Below are positions 15,051-24,222 of a stretch of 34,185 nt of DNA, piece after piece. The translations under genes were made by a program, and so were the position numbers. The DNA is from Mycobacterium colombiense. GTDB taxonomy: Bacteria; Actinomycetota; Actinomycetes; Mycobacteriales; Mycobacteriaceae. The notes below the pieces were generated by a model. It had not been told where the DNA came from and made no database searches. It saw only the letters and a list, made by a program, of their open reading frames with translations. How positions within the stretch are numbered: the first letter of the stretch is position 1; every line of letters starts with the position of its first letter. The DNA is taken from contig NZ_QMEU01000048.1 of NCBI RefSeq assembly GCF_003284975.1, forward strand, positions 1 to 34,185. Reading direction: 5' to 3'.

Positions 15051-16007
15051 GTGAAAGTCTTCAAGGTTTCAGCGCGCACTACCGGCCTGCTGAGGCGCCT
15101 CAACCCTCGTAACCGTCGCAGCCGAACCAACCCGGATGCGACCATGTCGCTGGTCGATCACCTGACCGAGCTGCGCACCCGGCTGCTGATCTCCCTGGCC
15201 GCGATTCTGCTGACCACGATTTTCGGCTTCGTCTGGTACTCGCATTCGATTTTCGGCCTGGAAAGCCTCGGCGAGTGGCTTCGCCATCCCTACTGTTCGC
15301 TGCCGCAATCGGCGCGCGCCGAGATCAGCGCAGGCGGCCAGTGCCGGCTGCTTGCCACCGCGCCGTTCGACCAGTTCATGCTGCGGCTCAAGGTCGGCCT
15401 GACGGCGGGAGTGGTGCTGGCCTGCCCGGTGTGGTTCTACCAGCTCTGGGCGTTCATCACGCCCGGGCTCTATCAAAAGGAACGCCGCTTCGCGATCGCG
15501 TTCGTGATCCCCGCCGTGTTGCTGTTCGTCGTCGGCGCGGTGCTGGCCTACTTCGTACTGGCCAAGGCACTGGGCTTTTTGCTGACCGTCGGCAGCGACG
15601 TCCAGGTGACCGCGCTGAGCGGCGACCGATATTTCGGCTTCCTGATCAACCTGCTGGTGGTCTTCGGCGTCAGCTTCGAATTCCCGCTGCTCATCGTCAT
15701 GCTCAACACCATCGGGATGCTGCCCTATGAGCGGCTCAAGGCGTGGCGGCGCGGCCTGATCTTCGCGATGTTCGCGTTCGCCGCGGTCTTCACGCCCGGA
15801 TCCGACCCGTTCTCGATGACCGCCCTCGGGTTGGCGCTCTCGGTCCTCCTGGAGTTCGCCATTCAGATCGCTCGGCTGCACGACAGGCGCAAGGCCAAGC
15901 GTGAAGCCCAGGCCGTGATTCCCGACGACGAAGCATCGGTGATCGAACCGCCCACCGCGATACCCGAGCCGTCGCTGTCCGCCGGGCAACACGACGATGT
16001 CACCTGA
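15051..16007 (+). CDS. tatC: Twin-arginine translocase subunit TatC
   Basis: TatC is the multispanning receptor for twin-arginine signal peptides. The 318 residues from GTG 15051 contain the conserved cytoplasmic motif MSLVDHLTELRTRL (about 33-46) and six hydrophobic helices. The periplasmic loop has YCSLPQSARAEISAGG, the second helix WFYQLWAFITPGLY, and the last loop FTPGSDPFSMTALG. The N-terminal basic segment before MSLVDH is typical of actinobacteria, and the first eight residues are less certain than the rest. The gene overlaps the start of helY by 11 bases. Confidence 0.96.
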   Translation: MKVFKVSARTTGLLRRLNPRNRRSRTNPDATMSLVDHLTELRTRLLISLAAILLTTIFGFVWYSHSIFGLESLGEWLRHPYCSLPQSARAEISAGGQCRLLATAPFDQFMLRLKVGLTAGVVLACPVWFYQLWAFITPGLYQKERRFAIAFVIPAVLLFVVGAVLAYFVLAKALGFLLTVGSDVQVTALSGDRYFGFLINLLVVFGVSFEFPLLIVMLNTIGMLPYERLKAWRRGLIFAMFAFAAVFTPGSDPFSMTALGLALSVLLEFAIQIARLHDRRKAKREAQAVIPDDEASVIEPPTAIPEPSLSAGQHDDVT

Positions 16008-18792
16008 TCCGTCGCCGCCCGCCGACCTCGCGGAGCTGGTGGAGCTCACCCGGTTCACCGCCGATCTGCCCTTCGCGCTGGACAACTTTCAGCATCGGGC
16101 GTGCGCGGCGCTCGAACGAGGCCACGGCGTGCTGGTGTGCGCGCCGACCGGCGCCGGCAAGACGGTGGTCGGCGAATTCGCGGTGCACCTGGCGTTGGCA
16201 TCGGGCGGCAAGTGCTTCTACACCACGCCACTGAAAGCGCTGAGCAACCAGAAGCACACCGACCTGACGGCGCGCTACGGCCGCGACCGCATCGGCCTGC
16301 TCACCGGGGACATGTCGGTGAACGCCGACGCGCCCGTGGTCGTCATGACCACCGAAGTGCTGCGCAACATGCTTTACGCGGATTCGCCTGCGCTGCACGG
16401 GCTTTCGTATGTGGTGATGGACGAGGTGCATTTCCTGGCCGACCGGATGCGGGGCCCGGTGTGGGAGGAGGTGATCCTGCACCTGCCCGACGAGGTGCGG
16501 GTGGTCAGCCTCTCGGCGACGGTGAGCAACGCCGAGGAATTCGGTGGCTGGATCCAGACCGTGCGCGGCGATACGACGGTCGTGGTCGACGAACATCGGC
16601 CGGTGCCGCTGTGGCAGCACGTGTTGGTGGGCAAGCGCCTGCTGGATCTATTCGACTACGACAACGAGAAACCGGCCGCGGACCGTCAGCCGCGTGTCAA
16701 TCCCGAACTGCTGCGCCACATCTCGCACCGCCGTGAGGCGGATCGCATGACAGATTGGCAACCGCGTCGCCGGGGTTCGGGACGGCCGTCGCGGCCGCGC
16801 TTCTACCGGACGCCAGGGCGGCCGGACGTGATCGCCACCCTGGATTCCGAGGGGCTGCTGCCGGCGATCACGTTCGTGTTCTCCCGGGCCGGCTGTGACG
16901 CCGCCGTCCAGCAATGCCTGCGCTCGCCCCTGCAGCTGACCACCCAGGAGGAGCGCGCGCAGATCGCCGAGGTGATCGAGCACCGCTGCGGCGACCTCGC
17001 CGACGCCGATCTGGGCGTGCTCGGCTACTACGAGTGGCGCGAGGGCCTGCTGCGTGGCCTGGCGGCCCATCATGCCGGCATGCTGCCCGTCTTCCGCCAC
17101 ACGGTCGAAGAACTGTTCACCGCCGGACTGGTCAGGGCGGTGTTCGCCACCGAGACCCTGGCGCTCGGGATCAACATGCCCGCCCGCACGGTGGTGCTCG
17201 AACGGCTGGTGAAGTTTAACGGCGAGCAGCACGTGGCGCTGACACCGGGGGAGTACACCCAGCTCACCGGCCGCGCCGGGCGGCGCGGCATCGACGTCGA
17301 GGGGCACGCGGTGGTGCTGTGGAATCCCACCGAGGAGACCACCGAGCCCTCCGCGGTGGCCGGGCTGGCCTCCACCCGCACCTTCCCGCTGCGCAGCTCG
17401 TTCGCCCCGTCGTACAACATGACCATCAACCTGGTCCAGCAGATGGGTCCCGAGCAGGCACACCGGTTGCTGGAGCAGTCATTCGCGCAGTACCAGGCCG
17501 ACCGCTCGGTCGTCGGGTTGGTCCGCGGCATCGAGCGCGGCACCGGGATGCTCGACGAGATCGCCGCGGAGATCGGCGGACCCAAGGCGCCGATCCTCGA
17601 ATACGCCCGAATGCGTGCCCGCATCGGCGAGATGGAGCGCGCGCAGTCCCGCGCATCCCGGCTGCAACGGCGGCAGGCCGCCAGCGATGCGCTGGCCGCG
17701 CTGCGCCGCGGCGACATCATCAACATCACCCACGGCCGGCGCGGCGGCCTGGCCGTGGTGCTGGAATCGGCCCGCGACAGCACCGACCCGCGACCGTTGG
17801 TGCTCACCGAAAATCGTTGGGCCGGAAGGATTTCCTCGGCCGACTATTCGGGCGTGTCAGCGCCGGTCGGTTCCATGTCGCTGCCCAAGAGGGTCGAACA
17901 CCGGCAGCCCCGGGTCCGGCGTGACCTGGCGTCGGCGCTGCGATCGGCCGCCGCCGGGCTGACCATCCCGGCCCGGCGCCGAGGCGGCCGGGGGGACTCC
18001 GACGGTGAATACGGTGCTTTCCACGACCCCGAGTTGGCGTCGCTGCGCGAGGCGCTGCGCCGGCACCCGTCGCACAACAAGCCTGGTGTGGAGGAACAAG
18101 TCAGGCAGGCCGAGCGCTATCTGCGGATCGAACGCGATAACGCGCAATTGGAGAAAAAGGTTGCGGCGGCCACCAATTCGCTGGCCCGGACCTTCGACCG
18201 GATCGTTGGGTTGCTCACCGAGCGCGGCTTCATCGAGGCGCGCGACGGCGACCCGCGCGTCACCGACGACGGCCGGCTGCTGGCACGCATCTACAGCGAA
18301 AGCGACCTGCTGGTGGCCGAATGCCTGCGCACCGGCGCGTGGTCGGGCCTGAAGCCCGCCGAACTCGCGGCGGTCGTGTCGTCGGTCCTGTACGAAACCC
18401 GGGGCGGCGAGGGGCCGGGGGCGGGTTTTGCGGCCGACGCGCCCACTCAGCAACTGCGCCAAGCGCTGCAGCAGACCTCGAGGCTGTCGACGGCGCTGCG
18501 CGCCGATGAGCAAACGCACCGGATCGCGCCGAGTCGCGAGCCCGACGACGGCTTCGTCAACGTCATCTACCGCTGGGCCCGCACCGGCGACCTGGCGGCG
18601 GCGCTGGCGGCCGTCGACCCGGCCGGCACGGGGTCGCCCCTGCTGGCGGGGGATTTCGTGCGCTGGTGCCGCCAGGCGCTCGACCTGCTGGACCAGGTCC
18701 GCAACGCCGCCCCGGACCCCGAGTTACGGGCCACCGCCAAGCGGGCTATCAACGACATTCGGCGCGGCGTCGTTGCAGTTGACGCCGGGTAG
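15997..18792 (+). CDS. helY: Ski2-like DEAD/H-box RNA helicase HelY
   Basis: HelY is an ATP-dependent helicase of the Ski2/Mtr4 type, with a probable role in RNA metabolism; its substrate is not established. The 931 residues include the Q-like motif FQHRACAALE, Walker A APTGAGKT (49-56), the DEVH box (142-145), SATVSN, an insertion with basic residues (QPRRRGSGRPSRPRF), and motif VI QLTGRAGRRGID. A long C-terminal region carries the DSHCT-type helical domain. It is somewhat longer than the 906 residues I recall for M. tuberculosis. ATG 15997 overlaps the tatC end by 11 bases. The stop TAG (18790-18792) is part of the -10 hexamer of the next gene. Confidence 0.95.
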   Translation: MSPDPSPPADLAELVELTRFTADLPFALDNFQHRACAALERGHGVLVCAPTGAGKTVVGEFAVHLALASGGKCFYTTPLKALSNQKHTDLTARYGRDRIGLLTGDMSVNADAPVVVMTTEVLRNMLYADSPALHGLSYVVMDEVHFLADRMRGPVWEEVILHLPDEVRVVSLSATVSNAEEFGGWIQTVRGDTTVVVDEHRPVPLWQHVLVGKRLLDLFDYDNEKPAADRQPRVNPELLRHISHRREADRMTDWQPRRRGSGRPSRPRFYRTPGRPDVIATLDSEGLLPAITFVFSRAGCDAAVQQCLRSPLQLTTQEERAQIAEVIEHRCGDLADADLGVLGYYEWREGLLRGLAAHHAGMLPVFRHTVEELFTAGLVRAVFATETLALGINMPARTVVLERLVKFNGEQHVALTPGEYTQLTGRAGRRGIDVEGHAVVLWNPTEETTEPSAVAGLASTRTFPLRSSFAPSYNMTINLVQQMGPEQAHRLLEQSFAQYQADRSVVGLVRGIERGTGMLDEIAAEIGGPKAPILEYARMRARIGEMERAQSRASRLQRRQAASDALAALRRGDIINITHGRRGGLAVVLESARDSTDPRPLVLTENRWAGRISSADYSGVSAPVGSMSLPKRVEHRQPRVRRDLASALRSAAAGLTIPARRRGGRGDSDGEYGAFHDPELASLREALRRHPSHNKPGVEEQVRQAERYLRIERDNAQLEKKVAAATNSLARTFDRIVGLLTERGFIEARDGDPRVTDDGRLLARIYSESDLLVAECLRTGAWSGLKPAELAAVVSSVLYETRGGEGPGAGFAADAPTQQLRQALQQTSRLSTALRADEQTHRIAPSREPDDGFVNVIYRWARTGDLAAALAAVDPAGTGSPLLAGDFVRWCRQALDLLDQVRNAAPDPELRATAKRAINDIRRGVVAVDAG

Positions 18793-18795
18793 GCT
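18790..18795 (+). promoter_or_regulatory. -10 hexamer for the DUF4333 protein gene, overlapping the helY stop
   Basis: TAGGCT matches the -10 found before pup. Its first three bases are the helY stop codon. The predicted transcript would have a 5' leader of about 55 bases before ATG 18858, with GGGAG just upstream of the start. Confidence 0.4.
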
Positions 18796-18857
18796 AGGCC
18801 GGAGCTACCGTTAAGCGGCGATAGTGCATGCCAAGACACAAGGGCTGAGGGAGAAAG

Positions 18858-19622
18858 ATGAGCGGACCGCAGGGATCGGACCAGCAGTGGCAGCCGCCCG
18901 GTCAAGGTCAAGGTAGCGATCACTCGTCAGAGCCGACTCAGGTGGCACCCACCTGGCAGGAGCAGTCGAACCAGGAGACGTCGTGGCAGGCCCCCGCCTA
19001 CACCCCGCCCGCCGACTACCCGCAGTATCAGCAGCCGGCTGAACAGGCCTATCCGCAGCAGTATCCCCAGCAGCAGCCGGGCTATGCCCAACCGGGGCAG
19101 TACGGTCAGCCCGGCCAGTATGCCCAGCCCGGGCAGTACGCCCAGCCGGGCCAGTACGGCCAACCCGGCCAGTATCCGCAGCCGGGGCAGTATGGCCAGC
19201 CGGGTCAGTACCCCCAACCCGGCCAGTACGGCCAGCCGGGCCAGTACCCGCAGCAGTACCCCGGTTATGAGCAGCCCGGCAAGAAGCGGCCCGTCGGCCT
19301 CATCGCCGGTGTCGGCGGCGCGATCGCGTTTCTGCTCATCGCGGTGGTGTTGGTACTCGGTTTTTGGCAGCCCGGGTTCTTCGTCACCACCAAGCTGGAC
19401 GTCAATAAGGCGCAGGCCGGGGTCCAGCAGGTGCTCAGCGACGAAACCAACGGCTACGGCGCGAAGAACGTCCAGAACGTCAAGTGCAACCACGGCCAGA
19501 ACCCCACCGTCAAGAAGGGCGCAACGTTCGACTGCGACGTCAGCATCGACGGCGCGCCCAAGCACGTGACGGTGACCTTTCAGGACAACAAGGGCACCTA
19601 CGAGGTCGGCCGGCCGCAGTAG
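18858..19622 (+). CDS. Membrane-anchored DUF4333 protein with a Gln/Pro/Gly/Tyr repeat domain (Rv2091c type)
   Basis: Function is unknown. The 254 residues have three parts. The N-terminal part (about 1-145) is disordered and rich in Q, P, G and Y, with at least ten copies of a heptad or near-heptad GQYGQPG/GQYAQPG at about 80-135. One membrane helix (about 152-175: VGLIAGVGGAIAFLLIAVVL) follows the basic stop GKKRP. The outer C-terminal domain is a DUF4333 domain with a Cys pair (VKCNHGQNP and FDCDVS) that probably forms a disulfide, as in mycobacterial cell-envelope proteins. Orientation should be N-terminus in. The gene sits after helY, as in M. tuberculosis (Rv2091c). GGGAG precedes the ATG. 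Confidence 0.9.
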   Translation: MSGPQGSDQQWQPPGQGQGSDHSSEPTQVAPTWQEQSNQETSWQAPAYTPPADYPQYQQPAEQAYPQQYPQQQPGYAQPGQYGQPGQYAQPGQYAQPGQYGQPGQYPQPGQYGQPGQYPQPGQYGQPGQYPQQYPGYEQPGKKRPVGLIAGVGGAIAFLLIAVVLVLGFWQPGFFVTTKLDVNKAQAGVQQVLSDETNGYGAKNVQNVKCNHGQNPTVKKGATFDCDVSIDGAPKHVTVTFQDNKGTYEVGRPQ

Positions 19623-19634
19623 CCGCCGGCCCGA

Positions 19635-20588
19635 TCAGTCCGGCAGCCCGTCCAGGGCCTTTTGCAGGCGGGCGACCGACGAGCCGACGCCCAGCTCGGT
19701 CGCCAGTTCGGCGGTGCGTCGCGGATGGGCTGCGACCAACGGTATTTCGTCGGTGGACGTCGAGAAGGTGACGGGCGCGTCGGTGGCCACCCGCACCACT
19801 TTGCCGGCCGCCTCGATGTAGTCCAGCGCCCCGAGCAGTTTGGTGCGGATACCCTTGGCCATCTTGGACTTCGGGTCGTGGGTGGCGGCCAGGATCCGCT
19901 CCAGGGAGCCGTGCTGGGCCAGCAGCGTCGCCGCGGTCTTCACACCGACGCCCGGCACCCCGGGCAGGCCGTCGGACGGGTCGCCGCGCAGCAGCGCGAG
20001 TTCGGCATAGGCGGGGCCGGCGCGATCCACGGGGACGCCGTAGTGTTCGGCCACCTCGGCGGGCCCGAACAACGTGGCCTTGCTCAGCCCGCGGCCGAGG
20101 TAGAGCACCCGGACCGGGACGGGATCGTCCGACACCACCTGCAGCAGGTCGCGGTCGCCGCTGACCACCACCACCGGGTCCTGGCGTTCCCGGGCCGCCA
20201 GGGTGCCCAGAACGTCGTCGGCCTCGTAGCCCTGCGCGCCGGCCGTCGGAATCCCGTATGCGTCAAGGAGTTCGGCGATCATGTCGATCTGTGGCGTCAG
20301 GTCGTCCGGGACCTCCTCGACGTCTGGCTCGTCCTGCGGATCCTCCACGGCCACGCGGTGGGCCTTGTAGGACGGGACGAGGTCCACCCGGAACTGGGGA
20401 CGCCAATCGAGGTCCAGGCAGACGGCCAGCCGGCTGGGCCGCTGCTGAGTGATGACCACGGCCATGGAGTCGATGAACCCCCGAACGGCGTTGACCGGCC
20501 GGCCGTCGGGCGCGGTGATCGAGGACGGCACCCCGAAATACGAGCGGAACCACATGCTGGCGCCGTCGAGCAGCACGAGTGGTCGCAT
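19635..20588 (-). CDS. 5'-3' exonuclease-like protein (Rv2090 type)
   Basis: The 317 residues form a PIN/FLAP-type nuclease and helix-hairpin-helix unit like the N-terminal domain of DNA polymerase I. Motifs are LVLLDGASMWFRSYFG (first acidic residue), LAVCLDLDWRPQFRVDLVPS YKAHR, EADDVLGTLAARE, VVVSGDRDLLQVV, and LLRGDPSDGLPGVPGVGVKT (H3TH). All conserved acidic positions I can check are present. It probably trims 5' flaps or RNA primers; an active enzyme is likely but not proven. ATG 20588 was chosen at the first convincing residue. It is divergent from pepE, with a 104-base gap, and tail-to-tail with the DUF4333 gene. Confidence 0.9.
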   Translation of the reverse strand: MRPLVLLDGASMWFRSYFGVPSSITAPDGRPVNAVRGFIDSMAVVITQQRPSRLAVCLDLDWRPQFRVDLVPSYKAHRVAVEDPQDEPDVEEVPDDLTPQIDMIAELLDAYGIPTAGAQGYEADDVLGTLAARERQDPVVVVSGDRDLLQVVSDDPVPVRVLYLGRGLSKATLFGPAEVAEHYGVPVDRAGPAYAELALLRGDPSDGLPGVPGVGVKTAATLLAQHGSLERILAATHDPKSKMAKGIRTKLLGALDYIEAAGKVVRVATDAPVTFSTSTDEIPLVAAHPRRTAELATELGVGSSVARLQKALDGLPD

Positions 20589-20679
20589 GCGGGTTATCGT
20601 CTCATGCCGCCCAGCGTGGAGTTGTTATCGCCTGTCGGCGGGAATCCGCGCGACGAGTCGACACTCGGCAGGCGGGGGT

Positions 20680-20692
20680 TAGCCTGACTGCC
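20680..20692 (+). promoter_or_regulatory. pepE promoter, predicted leaderless
   Basis: TAGCCT (20680-20685) and TCGACA (20658-20663) are spaced by 16 bases, a fair -35/-10 pair. The pepE ATG at 20693 follows the -10 by seven bases, so the transcript should begin at the ATG. No ribosome-binding site is visible. Confidence 0.5.
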
Positions 20693-21820
20693 ATGGAGTC
20701 TCACCGCTTCGACGCAGCAGTATACGAACGCCGGCTGACGGCCGCCGCGGTGGCAGCCGCCGATGCGGGCCTGGCTGGGCTGGTGATCACACCGGGCTAT
20801 GACCTGCGCTACCTCGTCGGGTCACGCGCACAGACCCTGGAGCGGTTCACCGCGCTGGTGTTGCCCGCCTCGGGCGAGCCGACGGTGGTGGTGCCGCGTC
20901 TCGAGCTGGCCTCGCTGAAGGAATCGGCCATCGCCGAACTCGGCCTGACGGTGCGGGATTGGGTCGACGGCGACAATCCCTACGAGCTGGTGGGCTCCGC
21001 GTTGGGCGGTATCCCCGCCGCGACCGCCGTCACCGACGCCATGCCGGCGTTGCACCTGCTGCCGCTGGCCGAAGTGCTCGGGGTGCTACCGGTGCTGGCC
21101 ACCGACGTGTTGCGCACGCTGCGTATGGTCAAGGAGGAATGCGAAGTCGACGCGCTTCGCAAGGCCGGTGCGGCCATCGATCGGGTGCACGCCCGGGTGC
21201 CGGAGTTCCTGATCCCGGGCCGCACCGAGGCCGACGTGGCCGCCGACATCGCGGAAGCCATTGTGGCCGAGGGCCATTCGGAGGTCGCGTTCATCATCGT
21301 CGGATCCGGGCCGCACGGCGCCGACCCGCACCACGGGTATTCGGATCGCGAACTGCAGGTCGGTGACATCGTCGTCGTCGACATCGGTGGTGCGTACGAG
21401 CCCGGTTACAACTCCGACTCCACCCGCACCTACAGCATCGGTGAGCCGGATCCCGAAGTCGTGCAACAGTATTCGGTGCTGCAACGCGCCCAGCGCGCCG
21501 CGTATGACGCGGTGCGTCCGGGGGTGACGGCCGAGCAGGTCGACGCCGCCGCCCGTGACGTGCTGGCGTCCCAAGGGCTGGCCGAGTACTTCGTGCACCG
21601 CACCGGGCACGGCATCGGGTTGTCGGTGCACGAAGAGCCCTACATCGTCGCCGGAAACGATCTGCCCCTGGCCGAGGGCATGGCCTTCTCGATCGAGCCG
21701 GGCATCTATTTTCCGGGCCGTTGGGGCGCTCGGATCGAGGACATCGTCGTCGTCACCCCCGAGGGCGCCTCGGCCGTGAACAACCGGCCGCACGAACTGA
21801 TCGTGGTTTCGGTGGCCTGA
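20693..21820 (+). CDS. pepE: Metallopeptidase of the Xaa-Pro dipeptidase family, PepE
   Basis: PepE is a cytoplasmic M24-family peptidase of the Xaa-Pro dipeptidase type. The 375 residues match the M. tuberculosis length. A creatinase-like N-terminal domain (about 1-130) precedes the pita-bread catalytic domain. The five metal ligands can be placed: Asp230 in VVVDIGG, Asp242 in NSDSTRT, His306 in RTGHGIG, Glu335 in SIEPGIYF and Glu349 in RIEDIVV. The start at ATG 20693 gives a protein beginning MESHRFDAAVYERRL. A longer open frame to 20579 overlaps the exonuclease gene on the other strand and reads poorly. Substrate preference cannot be read from the sequence. Confidence 0.95.
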   Translation: MESHRFDAAVYERRLTAAAVAAADAGLAGLVITPGYDLRYLVGSRAQTLERFTALVLPASGEPTVVVPRLELASLKESAIAELGLTVRDWVDGDNPYELVGSALGGIPAATAVTDAMPALHLLPLAEVLGVLPVLATDVLRTLRMVKEECEVDALRKAGAAIDRVHARVPEFLIPGRTEADVAADIAEAIVAEGHSEVAFIIVGSGPHGADPHHGYSDRELQVGDIVVVDIGGAYEPGYNSDSTRTYSIGEPDPEVVQQYSVLQRAQRAAYDAVRPGVTAEQVDAAARDVLASQGLAEYFVHRTGHGIGLSVHEEPYIVAGNDLPLAEGMAFSIEPGIYFPGRWGARIEDIVVVTPEGASAVNNRPHELIVVSVA

Positions 21821-21853
21821 CCGACGCGTCACCGGGTCCGCGTAGGTTGGGCC

Positions 21854-24133
21854 GTGATGTCATTTCTGGATCTTCCGCTGCTTCCGATTCGCATCGCACG
21901 CCACGTCGCCGACGCGGTCCTGCACCCCAAGGCACCCGCGCCGGCTCCGGCACCGCCGGCCGAGCTGATCGTGGTCGACGGGATGCCCGAGGGCGTGCCA
22001 CCGGCCGCGCGGCGCCCCGAGCCCACACTTCCCACGCCCGCCGGTTGGCCGTTCGGCGAGGATTTCCCGCGCACGTGCGGCGCCGGGCGGCTCGCCGGCG
22101 GCGCCCTGTTCTGGACCGACTTCCTCTACGACGACCACGGCGCGACCGGTGTCCCGATCGGCGACCTGAAGATCCAGGCGCCGCCGCGCGGAACCTACGT
22201 CTATCCGGATGGTCCGGCGGCCGGCAACGGCGCCGACATCTTCCGCGTGGCCATCGGACTCACCGAGACCCACACCTGGTGGCGGATCGACTGGAACACC
22301 CTGCTGGACGCGTCGGTGCCCATCGCGCTGTTCACCTTCGACACGGAACCCGCCCGAACGGCGGACGAACACTGGCCCGCCGCAGCCGGCGTGCGTTCGA
22401 CGGGCATCGATACGGCCCTGCTGGTCTCGGGCACCGGCGCCGCGCTGATCGACCTGACCACGCAGGCCAAAACGCCGGTCGAGCACAGCGTCGACATGCA
22501 GTCGCGGTCGTTCGTCGCGCAGGTCCCGCGGTCACTGGCCGAACCCACGGGCAGCTGGACGGTCCGGCTGGTGGCCGGGCTGGCCAACTTGGCGGGGGAC
22601 GGTTTCGCCGACGTGTCCGCCCTGCATGGTGCGCTGCCCGGGCAACCCAACGTGTACAACGTGGCATTCCGCACCCACGAGCAGGAGCCGGTGCACCTGA
22701 ACTTCTGGTCGGATGCCGCCCAGGCCGCCGCCCTGACGCACGGCGACGTCTCCGAGTTCGCGCTGACGGTGCCGTGGGCCCAACTGGCGGCCCGCAACAC
22801 CGGGCCCGAGCCGGTGATCACTGGCCCGTCCACCCGGTGGTACGTGTCGTCGGTCGAACTCGGCCAGGGCCTGGAACAGGGGTGGGCCGCCAACGACATC
22901 TTGAGCACCAAGCCGCAGTTCCTCGGCCGGGTGCAGCCGTATTCGATCAGCCTGCCCTCGAGCTACGCACCCGGTCGCACGCTGCCGCTGACCCTGCTGC
23001 TGCACTCGCTTTCACTCGGGCAGAGCCAGTTCGCCGCGATCGACCCGCACCTGTTGCACCAGGTGTGCGAGGGCCGTGACTCGGTGGTGGTCACGCCGCT
23101 GGCCCGGGGACCGTCCACCTGGTACTTCGACACCGGCGAACTCGACGTCTGGGAAGTATGGGCGCGAGTCGCCGAACAATTGGGTACCGATCCCAATCGC
23201 ACTGTGATTTCCGGCTATTCGATGGGCGGGTATGCGACATACAAGCTGGGACTGAGCTATCCGCAGGTGTTCTCGCAAGCCGTGGTGCTGGCCGGGCCGC
23301 CGACGTGCGGGGTGCGGTTGCTGCCCCACGTCGACATTCCCGCCGACCTTGACCTGGACTCGCCCTGTGCCCGGGAGGGTGACACCTGGAAGCTGCTGGT
23401 GAACGCCCGGTGGCTGCCGTACGTCATCGCCCACGGGCTGCTTGACGAACTGGTCCCGTTCGCCTCGGCCGCCGAGCAGGTGCTGGAGTTGGACCGGCTC
23501 GGTTACCGCCACCGGTTCAGCGTCTACCCGCTCGAGGATCACATCGCCTGGGTGTTTCAGGACAAGTTCGAGGATCCGATTTCCCATATGGGAACCGCTG
23601 CGCGCCAAGCGGATCCGGGACACATCACGTTCGCCTGGTATCCGCAACTGGTGCGCGCCGATCTAGGCATCGGGCCGCACCAGGTGTGGTGGTTGTCGGA
23701 GCTGGCCGCCGATCCCGAGGTGACGGCGCGGCGTGGGGCCGTCGCCGAGGTCGACGCGCGCTCGTACGCGCGACCGGACCCCACGCACACCATCCGGCAC
23801 CATCGCGGCGTCATTACGGGCTTCGAGCCGACACCCGGGATGTACAGCGAGCTGGACTGGCAAGTGGGACGGCCGGTCGGCCCGCTGCCGTATTTGACGT
23901 TGCGCCTCACCGGGGTTGCCGGTTTGCGGGTCGATGTCGCCCGAGCCGGGCTTGCCGACCTGCCGACGTCGACCATCACGGTGACCACCGATGTCGCCGC
24001 CACGATCACGCTCGGCGGCTTGCCGACGACGGTCGACGTGCAACTCGATGGCGAACCGGCCGGGGCGACGGTCGCGGTCTCACCTGGGCGACACCGCATC
24101 ACGTTGACGGCCGCAGCGGCTGTTGATCGGTGA
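21854..24133 (+). CDS. Large multidomain alpha/beta-hydrolase (esterase/prolyl-oligopeptidase-like)
   Basis: This protein of 759 residues has a conserved but not well studied architecture. The first 350 or so residues form a non-catalytic domain (WPFGEDFPRTCGAGRLAGGA, LTETHTWWRIDWNT) that resembles the beta-rich domains of glucodextranase-type enzymes. The alpha/beta-hydrolase core follows, with LPLTLLLHSLS, VISGYSMGGYATYKLGLSYP and nucleophile Ser456. Asp in HGLLDELVP and His in PLEDHIAWVF are the likely acid and base. The C-terminal 120 residues are beta-rich (TLRLTGVAGLRVDVAR). No signal peptide is evident. Starts at GTG 21854 and ATG 21857 are both possible; TAGGTT (21843-21848) lies close upstream, suggesting a leaderless message. 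The substrate is unknown. It lies between pepE and the toxin gene. Confidence 0.8.
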   Translation: MMSFLDLPLLPIRIARHVADAVLHPKAPAPAPAPPAELIVVDGMPEGVPPAARRPEPTLPTPAGWPFGEDFPRTCGAGRLAGGALFWTDFLYDDHGATGVPIGDLKIQAPPRGTYVYPDGPAAGNGADIFRVAIGLTETHTWWRIDWNTLLDASVPIALFTFDTEPARTADEHWPAAAGVRSTGIDTALLVSGTGAALIDLTTQAKTPVEHSVDMQSRSFVAQVPRSLAEPTGSWTVRLVAGLANLAGDGFADVSALHGALPGQPNVYNVAFRTHEQEPVHLNFWSDAAQAAALTHGDVSEFALTVPWAQLAARNTGPEPVITGPSTRWYVSSVELGQGLEQGWAANDILSTKPQFLGRVQPYSISLPSSYAPGRTLPLTLLLHSLSLGQSQFAAIDPHLLHQVCEGRDSVVVTPLARGPSTWYFDTGELDVWEVWARVAEQLGTDPNRTVISGYSMGGYATYKLGLSYPQVFSQAVVLAGPPTCGVRLLPHVDIPADLDLDSPCAREGDTWKLLVNARWLPYVIAHGLLDELVPFASAAEQVLELDRLGYRHRFSVYPLEDHIAWVFQDKFEDPISHMGTAARQADPGHITFAWYPQLVRADLGIGPHQVWWLSELAADPEVTARRGAVAEVDARSYARPDPTHTIRHHRGVITGFEPTPGMYSELDWQVGRPVGPLPYLTLRLTGVAGLRVDVARAGLADLPTSTITVTTDVAATITLGGLPTTVDVQLDGEPAGATVAVSPGRHRITLTAAAAVDR

Positions 24134-24134
24134 G

Positions 24135-24163
24135 TTGTGGCGCCAGCCGATTGTCGCTAGCTT
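24135..24163 (+). promoter_or_regulatory. Likely promoter of the CpnT-like toxin gene
   Basis: TTGTGG (24135-24140) and TAGCTT (24158-24163) are separated by 17 bases and fit a SigA-type promoter. The leader would be about 50 bases. The GTG start at 24223 has no clear Shine-Dalgarno sequence. Confidence 0.4.
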
Positions 24164-24222
24164 GGCGAATCGATCATCGGGTGAATAGCGGCGACGGGCG
24201 GGCCTGAGCGAAAATTCCGCTC

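Noticed and set aside
21721..23079. Long plus-strand open frame overlapping pepE and the esterase
   Set aside because: It overlaps two well supported genes in another phase and is Arg-rich without motifs.
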